A stretch of DNA of 31,033 bases from positions 1 through 31,033 of the forward strand of contig CAMOJA010000015.1 of assembly GCA_946616535.1 (NCBI GenBank), given 5' to 3'. Each line of letters opens with the position of its first letter. Position 1 is the stretch's first letter. A model generated the notes under the pieces. The model saw nothing but the letters and a program-made list of their open reading frames with translations, did no database searches and had not been told where the DNA came from. A program made the translations under genes and the position numbers. The stretch is from an uncultured Bacteroidales bacterium. Its GTDB lineage: Bacteria; Bacteroidota; Bacteroidia; Bacteroidales; Paludibacteraceae. Shown piece by piece: positions 6,546 to 13,294 of the stretch.

Positions 6546-7532
6546 TCCCCATCCCCTATCTTTGGAAGTAAAGCCCGGCTCGAATATTCGACGCTGGGCT
6601 TTTGCGTCGATGCCCTTTCCGGAATCGGTGATATCGAGCATGATGTCATGTTCGTTCTCATGGAGGTGGAAAGAGATCGTTCCCTGACCGGAGATAGCGT
6701 CCACGGCATTCTTGAGCATATTCTCAATGACCCATTGCATGAGCGGAGCGTTGAGCATGACAATCCTCTCCACTCCTTCGAGCGAGGCATCATCCATGGT
6801 GATGCGGCTGCTGGTTCGCGCACGCATATAAGCGATGGCGGAACGGACAACCGGGATGAGGTTTTCGGGCTTGAGCGTCGGCTCCGAGCCGATCTTCTGG
6901 AAGCGGTCTGCGATCATCTGCAGGCGGTCGATATCCCGTTTCATCTGCGGGACATACTCGTCCGTGGGATACTTATCCGCGAGGAGTTGTTGCCATGCAT
7001 TGAGAGACGAGATCGGTGTGCCGAGTTGATGTGCCGTCTCCTTGGAAAGCCCGACCCAGAGGCGGTTCTCTTCACTCCGCTGCGCCGTGAGCATAATCAT
7101 CACGGCGATGGCGATGAAGATGAAGATGAGCGCAAACTGGGCGTACGGCACATACCGAAGGCTGGTCAGGAGGTTGGAGTCATCCCAATAGATATACTGG
7201 GTGACGCCAGGGGCGATGGATAACTCTATCGGGCCATGCTCTCCCACTCCTTTTTTACCCTCCGGCACATTACGGCTTGCCAGGATGTTTCCTTCGCTAT
7301 CGCAGATATAGACAGGGATCGTCGTGTTGCCCTCGATGATCGAGGAGACGAAATCGATATCCGCGTCATCGTCAGCGAGGATGAGTTGGCGTGTGGCCTC
7401 CGCCCAGACGGCCATGTTCTTCTGTTCCTCCTGCTGGAGCGAGCGTGCCAGATTATTGGTAAAAAGTACGGAAATAGCCACGATAATCATGGCTATTACC
7501 AGTACTAAAGATCCTATCTGTCGGTTGGACAT
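6420..7532 (-). CDS. Membrane sensor histidine kinase
   Basis: 370 residues from ATG at 7532. A first membrane helix (about 5-26), a roughly 100-residue extracytoplasmic sensor, and a second helix (about 130-150) precede the kinase core. The phospho-acceptor box is KETAHQLGTPISSL with His168; the ATPase has NMLKNAVDAI (N box), DITDSGKGI (G1) and GWGLGLPLAKRIVEQYHGG (G2). It senses an unknown signal. No response regulator lies in the window, so the partner must be elsewhere. The gene follows oadB by 33 bp and is probably the last of the propionate operon. A longer TTG reading to 7565 would begin inside a repeat and is rejected. Its 3' end overlaps ispE convergently by 126 bp. Confidence 0.92.
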   Translation of the reverse strand: MSNRQIGSLVLVIAMIIVAISVLFTNNLARSLQQEEQKNMAVWAEATRQLILADDDADIDFVSSIIEGNTTIPVYICDSEGNILASRNVPEGKKGVGEHGPIELSIAPGVTQYIYWDDSNLLTSLRYVPYAQFALIFIFIAIAVMIMLTAQRSEENRLWVGLSKETAHQLGTPISSLNAWQQLLADKYPTDEYVPQMKRDIDRLQMIADRFQKIGSEPTLKPENLIPVVRSAIAYMRARTSSRITMDDASLEGVERIVMLNAPLMQWVIENMLKNAVDAISGQGTISFHLHENEHDIMLDITDSGKGIDAKAQRRIFEPGFTSKDRGWGLGLPLAKRIVEQYHGGKLLLKHSQPGVGTTFRIVLKKAENS

Positions 7533-7533
7533 T

Positions 7534-7567
7534 ATAATTGACAATTGATAGTTGATAATTGACAATT
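7534..7567. repeat. 21-bp AT-rich tandem repeat (ATAATTGACAATT...)
   Basis: ATAATTGACAATT occurs at 7534-7546 and 7555-7567, 21 bp apart, filling the short gap between oadB and the kinase gene. It provides no clear ribosome site or promoter. Confidence 0.65.
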
Positions 7568-8741
7568 ATCCAAGCATTGTCAGGAGGACACCTGCCGCAA
7601 CGGCCGAACCGATGACACCGGCTACGTTCGGACCCATGGCATGCATGAGCAGGAAGTTCGACGGGTTCTCCTCTTGACCGACTGTCTGCGACACACGCGC
7701 AGCCATCGGCACTGCGGAAACGCCGGCAGAACCGATCAGCGGGTTGATCTTCTCTTTGAGGAAGAGGTTCATGAACTTGGCGAGCAACACACCGCCTGCA
7801 GTACCCAAACCGAAAGCAACGATACCCATTGTGAGGATTCCGAGTGTCTTGAGCGTCAGGAAGCTTCCGGCGGTAGCCGTTGCGCCTACGGAGAGACCGA
7901 GGAAAATAACCACAATGTTCATCAGTTCGTTCTGCGCCGTTTTAGACAGACGCTCCACTACTCCGCACTCTTTCATCAGGTTACCGAGCATCAGACAGCC
8001 GATCAGCGGCGCTGCATCCGGAAGGATGAGAGCCACAATAGCGGTGATGATGATCGGGAAGACGATCTTCTCGGTCTTCGACACCGGACGCAGCTGACCC
8101 ATCTTAATCGCGCGTTCCTGTTTGGTTGTCAGGGCGCGCATGATAGGCGGCTGGATCACCGGCACGAGCGCCATGTAGCTATAAGCCGCAATAGCGATCG
8201 GGCCCAGGAGATGCGGAGCCAGTTTGGAAGTCAGGAAGATAGACGTAGGTCCGTCCGCTCCGCCGATGATACCGATAGAACCTGCCTCGGCAGGGGTGAA
8301 ACCCATTGCGTTTGCGCAGAGGAAGGTCACGAAGATACCGATCTGGGCAGCAGCGCCGAGAATCAGCGATTTCGGGTTCGCAATCAGCGGTCCGAAATCC
8401 GTCATGGCACCTACGCCGATGAAGATCAAACACGGGTAAACGCCTGCCTTAACGCCTATATAGAGCACATCCAGCAGACCGGCGCCCTTGAGGATAGCCC
8501 CGTAAGAATGGTATGCCGGACTCGACGGGTCGAGGAAGGCGGTCCATAACTCATCATGGAACATGCCTGCGCCCGGGAGGTTGGTAAGCAACATACCAAA
8601 GGCGATCGGGAGCAGCAAGAGCGGCTCGTATTTCTTATGAATGGCAAGGTACAGCAGGAAGAAGGACACCAGCAGCATAATACCCTGTTGCCACGTCATC
8701 TGCATGAATCCCATGCCTTGAAAAAATTCCAAGATGTTCAT
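7566..8741 (-). CDS. oadB: Na+-translocating decarboxylase, beta subunit
   Basis: 391 residues, very hydrophobic, with the multiple membrane helices of the OadB/MmdB/GcdB family. It carries the conserved [20 protein letters not shown] segment, whose Asp lies in the Na+ path, and [18 protein letters not shown]. The subunit decarboxylates carboxybiotin on the carrier protein and exports Na+. With the neighbouring carboxyltransferase, the substrate is most likely methylmalonyl-CoA, so mmdB is an equally fitting name. It starts one base after the stop of the biotin carrier, implying translational coupling. Confidence 0.95.
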   Translation of the reverse strand: MNILEFFQGMGFMQMTWQQGIMLLVSFFLLYLAIHKKYEPLLLLPIAFGMLLTNLPGAGMFHDELWTAFLDPSSPAYHSYGAILKGAGLLDVLYIGVKAGVYPCLIFIGVGAMTDFGPLIANPKSLILGAAAQIGIFVTFLCANAMGFTPAEAGSIGIIGGADGPTSIFLTSKLAPHLLGPIAIAAYSYMALVPVIQPPIMRALTTKQERAIKMGQLRPVSKTEKIVFPIIITAIVALILPDAAPLIGCLMLGNLMKECGVVERLSKTAQNELMNIVVIFLGLSVGATATAGSFLTLKTLGILTMGIVAFGLGTAGGVLLAKFMNLFLKEKINPLIGSAGVSAVPMAARVSQTVGQEENPSNFLLMHAMGPNVAGVIGSAVAAGVLLTMLG

Positions 8742-8742
8742 A

Positions 8743-9192
8743 TTATCCTAAAACTACGAGTAAATCGTCCTGCATTACGTTCTGGCCGGGGGTTACGGCA
8801 ATCTGCTTAACGGTACCATCCTGTTCCGCCATGATGGCATTCTCCATCTTCATGGACTCGAGAGTCAGGAGGGTGTCACCTTTCTTCACAGCCTGGCCTT
8901 CCGATACCAGCACTTTGATAACCGATCCGGGCAGCGGGCTCTTCACTTGGAGTCCGGCAGCAGGTGCAGCAGCGGGTTTCGGAGCCTCTGCTTTAGGAGC
9001 AGGAGCAGCTGCGGGCTTTGGTGCAGGAGCAGGAGCCGGTTTAGCAGCGGGTTTGGGAGCCGGAGCTGCGGGAGCCTCGGTCTCTACAGTATATACTTTG
9101 CCGTTCACGGTAACGTTCGTTTTGCCGGCTTCGATCTCTTCTACAGCGCATTTGTACTCAGCGCCATTGATTTTAAATGTGAATTCTTTCAT
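8743..9192 (-). CDS. Biotin carboxyl carrier subunit of methylmalonyl-CoA decarboxylase
   Basis: 149 residues. The N-terminus [20 protein letters not shown] is family-typical, then an Ala/Pro/Lys-rich flexible linker (about 45-80) and a biotinyl domain ending in LLVVLG. The biotin attachment motif ESMKMENA places the modified lysine at 115. The swinging arm carries CO2 from the carboxyltransferase to the membrane beta subunit. An in-frame ATG at 9222 would add ten residues (MADDRKLFKT), but the family begins at MKEF, so 9192 is preferred. The linker DNA is strongly GC-rich and repetitive. Confidence 0.94.
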   Translation of the reverse strand: MKEFTFKINGAEYKCAVEEIEAGKTNVTVNGKVYTVETEAPAAPAPKPAAKPAPAPAPKPAAAPAPKAEAPKPAAAPAAGLQVKSPLPGSVIKVLVSEGQAVKKGDTLLTLESMKMENAIMAEQDGTVKQIAVTPGQNVMQDDLLVVLG

Positions 9193-9228
9193 TGTTTTAA
9201 AAAGTTTTCTGTCGTCAGCCATCAGTGA

Positions 9229-9624
9229 TCAGAAGCCGACATTATTCATTCCAATTGATTTCGTATTCCACGCGGTCTCGTGTTGATTGAGCGAGATCAT
9301 CGGCGTGGGGATATCATGTTTGCTAAACCGCGCCAGATGGAGCGCATAAGCGATAGCGGCGATGTCTTCATCACCCGCCTGAGCCAGAGCCATGGCGATA
9401 GCGGCTTTCGTTCCTTCGTCTGTCGGCTCTGCCGATTTAACGGGCGCTTTCGGAGCTTCAGTAGCGGGCTTCTCGGCTTTCGGAGCCTTTGGAGCTGTAG
9501 CTTTCTGCATCACCCATCCAAAGAACTGGAGGATATACACGAGGCAGAAGAGGAGCACAAGCACGATACCGAAACCTAAGCCGGTTACGATCCATGTATC
9601 TGCTGTAACTGCTAATAAAACCAT
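9229..9624 (-). CDS. Decarboxylase gamma-type subunit (OadG family)
   Basis: 131 residues. One N-terminal membrane helix (TGLGFGIVLVLLFCLVYILQ, about 14-33) is followed by an Ala/Pro/Lys/Glu-rich linker and a C-terminal part, AIAMALAQAGDEDIAAIAYA, typical of the longer Bacteroidota OadG versions. The gamma subunit holds the peripheral carboxyltransferase to the membrane beta subunit and helps assembly. Position between mmdA and the biotin carrier fits. The final residues (TKSIGMNNVGF) are not conserved as far as I can tell. Confidence 0.88.
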   Translation of the reverse strand: MVLLAVTADTWIVTGLGFGIVLVLLFCLVYILQFFGWVMQKATAPKAPKAEKPATEAPKAPVKSAEPTDEGTKAAIAMALAQAGDEDIAAIAYALHLARFSKHDIPTPMISLNQHETAWNTKSIGMNNVGF

Positions 9625-9626
9625 AA

Positions 9627-11183
9627 TTACAGAGGAAGATTAGAGTGTTTCTTAAGCGGGTTAGTCAGACGTTTGGTCTGGAGCATCTCGAACGCACGGA
9701 TGATGCGGCTGCGGGTGTAGCGCGGCTCAATGACATCATCGATGTATCCGCGGTTCGCTGCCTGATACGGAGATGCGAAGAGATCTTTGTATTCCGCCTC
9801 TTTCTCGGCGATGAATTTCTTCTTCTCTTCGGGATCCTCGATGGCCTTGATAGCCTTGGCTTGAAGTACACCTACTGCACCGCTCGCACCCATTACTGCG
9901 ATCTCAGCGTTCGGCCAAGCGTAGCACATGTCGCCGCGGAGTTGCTTACAACTCATCACGATATGCGAGCCGCCGTAAGACTTACGAACGGTAATGGTTA
10001 CTTTCGGAACGGTCGCTTCGCCATAAGCGAACATCAGTTTTGCTCCATGATCGATGATACCTGCGTATTCTTGACCGGTTCCGCAGAGGAAGCCCGGAAC
10101 GTCCACGAGGGTCAGGATCTGGATGTTGAAGGCATCGCAGAAACGTACGAAACGGGCGGCTTTACGGGAAGCGTCGCAGTCCAGCACACCTGCCAGCCAA
10201 GAAGGTTGGTTAGCAATGATACCGGTCGAGCGGCCATTGAAACGAGCGAAACCACAGATGACGTTCTTTGCGTAATCTTTGTGCACCTCCATGAAATCAC
10301 CGTTATCCACGATGGTGTTGATGATCTCATGCATGTCGTAGGGCTTGTTCGGATCCGAAGGAACGATCTCGTTGAGGTTGTCGTCCACGCGGGTGATATC
10401 ATCCGTGCATGCTTGAAGCAGAGCCTCCTCCATGTTGTTTTGCGGAATGAAGGAAATGAGGCGGCGTACTTGTGCCAGCGCCTCTTCTTCCGTAGCTGCC
10501 ACAAAATGGGTCACACCGGATTTGGTAGCATGGATCTTTGCGCCACCGAGTTGCTCAACGGTAACATCTTCGCCGGTAACGGCTTTTACTACCTTCGGAC
10601 CGGTGATGAACATATAAGAGTTCTGCTCGGTCATTATAATGAAGTCCGTCAAAGCCGGGCTATATACTGCTCCACCCGCGCACGGACCGAAGATCACAGA
10701 GATCTGCGGCACTACGCCGGAAGCCAGAATATTACGCTCGAAAATCTCTGCATATCCCGCGAGTGCGCAAGCACCTTCTTGGATACGCGCGCCACCCGAG
10801 TCATTGAGACCGATGATAGGCGCACCGAGTTTCATAGCCTGATCCATGACATTGCAAATCTTCTGCGCCATGGTCTCAGAGAGCGAACCGCCGATTACCG
10901 TTGCGTCCTGCGCAAAGACAAAGACCAGACGGCCGTCGATAGTACCCGAACCAACCGCTACGCCATCGCCCAGGAACACTTTCTTCTCCATGCCGAAATC
11001 ATGGCAGCGGTGGGTAAGGAACATATTCACTTCCTCAAACGAACCCTCGTCGAGCAACATATTGATGCGCTCACGAGCGGTGTAGCTACCTTTGGCATGG
11101 TGTTTCTCTACAGCTGCTTCACCGCCGCCGGCCATGGCCTTCTCGCGGTTCTCAACCAGTTTATTTAATTTCTCTTGATCCAT
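9627..11183 (-). CDS. mmdA: Methylmalonyl-CoA decarboxylase, carboxyltransferase alpha subunit
   Basis: 518 residues, the usual length. It is a crotonase-fold carboxyltransferase of the propionyl-CoA carboxylase beta / MmdA family, with AHAKGSYTARERI-like start (HHAKGSYTARERINMLLDEG), an acyl-CoA pocket with LNDSGGARIQEG and FGPCAGGAVYSPALTDF, and a C-terminal half with VDVPGFLCGTGQEYAGII and GGSHIVMSCKQLRGD. It moves the carboxyl group of methylmalonyl-CoA to biotin, giving propionyl-CoA. The gene context (epimerase upstream; gamma, biotin and beta subunits downstream; no biotin carboxylase) favours decarboxylase over carboxylase. It ends two bases before the OadG start. Confidence 0.95.
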   Translation of the reverse strand: MDQEKLNKLVENREKAMAGGGEAAVEKHHAKGSYTARERINMLLDEGSFEEVNMFLTHRCHDFGMEKKVFLGDGVAVGSGTIDGRLVFVFAQDATVIGGSLSETMAQKICNVMDQAMKLGAPIIGLNDSGGARIQEGACALAGYAEIFERNILASGVVPQISVIFGPCAGGAVYSPALTDFIIMTEQNSYMFITGPKVVKAVTGEDVTVEQLGGAKIHATKSGVTHFVAATEEEALAQVRRLISFIPQNNMEEALLQACTDDITRVDDNLNEIVPSDPNKPYDMHEIINTIVDNGDFMEVHKDYAKNVICGFARFNGRSTGIIANQPSWLAGVLDCDASRKAARFVRFCDAFNIQILTLVDVPGFLCGTGQEYAGIIDHGAKLMFAYGEATVPKVTITVRKSYGGSHIVMSCKQLRGDMCYAWPNAEIAVMGASGAVGVLQAKAIKAIEDPEEKKKFIAEKEAEYKDLFASPYQAANRGYIDDVIEPRYTRSRIIRAFEMLQTKRLTNPLKKHSNLPL

Positions 11184-11188
11184 AAAGA

Positions 11189-11228
11189 CATTTACTATTT
11201 TGTCATTTACAATTAGGTCATTTATTTC
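11189..11228. repeat. 15-bp tandem repeat between mce and mmdA
   Basis: CATTTACTATTTTGT (11189-11203), CATTTACAATTAGGT (11204-11218) and a partial third copy. On the minus strand these read ACAAAATAGTAAATG and ACCTAATTGTAAATG, variants of the ACCAAATGGTAAATG word found at 29077 and 30150. Confidence 0.65.
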
Positions 11229-11635
11229 GGCTGTTGGCAGAGCTCTGTCAAAACGCCTTTCGTGCTTTTCGGATGGAGGAAAGCGATCATCAGGTTCTCA
11301 GCACCTTTGCGCGGAGCTTTGTCGATGAGTTGGATACCAGCAGCCTCGCACTCAGCCAGACAATCTGCTACGTTGTCCACGTTGAAAGCGACATGGTGAA
11401 CACCGCCGCGGCCACCGTTCTTCTCGATGAACTTGGCGATTGTGGACTCGGGGCTCGTCGGCTCCAGAAGCTCGATTTTTACTTCACCAACCTTGAAGAA
11501 CGCTGTGCGTACTTTCTGATCCTCTACAACCTCAATGCTGTAGCACTTGTTCCCGGTAAGGAACTCAAAGAAGGGAGCAGCCTCTTCAATAGAGGTTACT
11601 GCAATACCCAAATGCTCAATGTGTGTGGGTTTCAT
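11222..11635 (-). CDS. mce: Methylmalonyl-CoA epimerase
   Basis: 137 residues, vicinal-oxygen-chelate fold with two beta-alpha-beta repeats. Metal-ligand positions are visible: THIEHLGIAV at the start (His8), GRGGVHHVAFNVDN in the middle, and GVLTELCQ at the end with the Glu. It interconverts the R and S forms of methylmalonyl-CoA between methylmalonyl-CoA mutase and the decarboxylase. First gene of the operon, with a perfect promoter about 60 bp upstream. Confidence 0.96.
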   Translation of the reverse strand: MKPTHIEHLGIAVTSIEEAAPFFEFLTGNKCYSIEVVEDQKVRTAFFKVGEVKIELLEPTSPESTIAKFIEKNGGRGGVHHVAFNVDNVADCLAECEAAGIQLIDKAPRKGAENLMIAFLHPKSTKGVLTELCQQPK

Positions 11636-11693
11636 ACTTGAAAAAAAATTAAATGATATATTTGTTATTTTATGTATTTACATAAATTTTCCG

Positions 11694-11725
11694 CAAAGGT
11701 ACTACTTTTTTATGAATTATGCAAA
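11694..11725 (-). promoter_or_regulatory. Promoter of the mce-mmdA operon
   Basis: Minus strand TTTG (11725-11722), 20 bp, TACCTTTG (11701-11694). Transcription should start near 11687, giving a leader of about 50 bases. The promoter begins 15 bp after the stop of the preceding phosphoesterase gene, so the two minus-strand units are separately started although no terminator lies between them. Confidence 0.8.
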
Positions 11726-11739
11726 TTTATTTTCATTAT

Positions 11740-13293
11740 TCACAATCTTTGTCCCTGCGGGGTATATAAATTGTCTCCGTTTTGGATATACATTTGGCCA
11801 TTAAGGATGATTTTCTGTACTTCGTCTGTATTTTTTTGGATTGTTTCTATGGCTTGTTCATCCTGTTCGTTAATACGAAGTATGAGGCTCAAATCATCTG
11901 TACGATCTGCGCGAGCCGTGCCATAATGCGTGATGTCTTCCACCAAGGATTGCACAATCGGGCGAGCAAGTTCTTGCGCCATGAAAGAAAAGACCGGACT
12001 CATTTTCGCGAGCAAGAAATTTGAACTACATATCTCCGTAATCATTCCGTCCATACCATTATAGAGCTCTGTTGCCAAGGAATCAGATTCAGGGTTTTGC
12101 GCCTCATTTGCCTCACTATGCACCAGATACAAGTCAACAATCGTAGATCCGAAATACTTGTTCGTAAGGGCAATTTTAGCTGAATCCGTTTGCGGAAGCA
12201 CACTTTCAATAGTAGCGGCGGGAATACCGGAATACGCAACTAATTTATCCATATTCTCATCTATCTTCCGCCATGCACGGAGGGTCATTTCAGGAATCAT
12301 ATTCTGCGTATGAATCCTCATCCACTCTCGGCTATAAGGAAGCAGGTCCGGTTGCGTAGCCAGAGCCATGATATCATCGGTCTGAACTTGCACTTGCGTC
12401 CTGTCAGCCGAAAGCGTGAGCCATCGATAGGGACACGGATAAGTGATCGGCGAACCGGTAGTGATCTCTACAATAGAATCGTTGGTCAACCCCGTTGTGT
12501 CGCGGAAGGTGGTGATGCCGTTGACGTGGAAGTGTCCGGTCAGAAGCAGCCGCACGCCATGATGCATCAGGCTGTCTCGGATAGCATCGGCATCTTTTAA
12601 GCGGCAAGCACTCTCCAAGGTGGCCTGATGGTCAAAATGCTCCAAGATTTGCCAGTGACACATGGCGATAATGGTGTTGCCTTTAGCACACGCGCTATCC
12701 GCCTGCGCCAAAATCCATGCCAGCGTCTCATCGGACAACCAACCTGTGCCGGCAGTGTTATGCGCGCCATCGATACCTAAGATGGACAATCCCTCCAAAG
12801 GCTCTGCCACATACGAATGAGAAGACGGATCTTTGGCTACGGCACTATCGTAAATCCATGAATAGGTACTCTCCCACTCCTCATCCGGAAGGTTATCTAC
12901 CGGAATCTTTTGAGTGCCTTCATACCGATACGCATTACCTCCGATGTCGTGGTTTCCCGGGATAACAAAGGTCTTGATATTTGCCTCTTCTAATGCGCGA
13001 AGAGAATTTGCAACTAATTCGTGAGAAGCCTTCTCACTGTCTTTGGTCAGATCACCGGGAATGAGTAACAACGACGGTTGATACTTCATCGCCGTGTCCA
13101 TCATGGCAATCCAAGCGGCCTCACTGAGGTCCAACATTTTCCGCTGTTTTGCCATCATGGCATCAAACTCTTCACTACCCTCAGCGATCAGTGATTGCGG
13201 CAGGACATGCGGATCCGCAACTATCATAATCCGCTCTTGCGCCATGCCCAGAATAGGCAGGAATGCCATCAGGGCTAAAATTGTCTTTTTCAT
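11740..13293 (-). CDS. Secreted calcineurin-like metallophosphoesterase
   Basis: 517 residues. A signal peptide (MKKTILALMAFLPILGMAQ) sends it out of the cytoplasm. The phosphoesterase metal-binding motifs follow in order: IVADPHV, LLLIPGDLTKD, VIPGNHDIGG, an IIAMCHW histidine and LLLTGHFHVNG. The C-terminal 220 residues lack a clear known domain. It could be a periplasmic or lipid-linked phosphoesterase or nucleotidase; the substrate cannot be read. It starts one base after the transporter-OmpA gene and is the last gene of the gyrA run. Confidence 0.9.
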   Translation of the reverse strand: MKKTILALMAFLPILGMAQERIMIVADPHVLPQSLIAEGSEEFDAMMAKQRKMLDLSEAAWIAMMDTAMKYQPSLLLIPGDLTKDSEKASHELVANSLRALEEANIKTFVIPGNHDIGGNAYRYEGTQKIPVDNLPDEEWESTYSWIYDSAVAKDPSSHSYVAEPLEGLSILGIDGAHNTAGTGWLSDETLAWILAQADSACAKGNTIIAMCHWQILEHFDHQATLESACRLKDADAIRDSLMHHGVRLLLTGHFHVNGITTFRDTTGLTNDSIVEITTGSPITYPCPYRWLTLSADRTQVQVQTDDIMALATQPDLLPYSREWMRIHTQNMIPEMTLRAWRKIDENMDKLVAYSGIPAATIESVLPQTDSAKIALTNKYFGSTIVDLYLVHSEANEAQNPESDSLATELYNGMDGMITEICSSNFLLAKMSPVFSFMAQELARPIVQSLVEDITHYGTARADRTDDLSLILRINEQDEQAIETIQKNTDEVQKIILNGQMYIQNGDNLYTPQGQRL

Positions 13294-13294
13294 A

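Noticed and set aside
9645..11168. A 507-codon open frame on the plus strand opposite mmdA
   Set aside because: It is the antisense shadow of a strongly conserved carboxyltransferase; the translated product is His/Arg/Thr-rich with no family features and no promoter or ribosome site.
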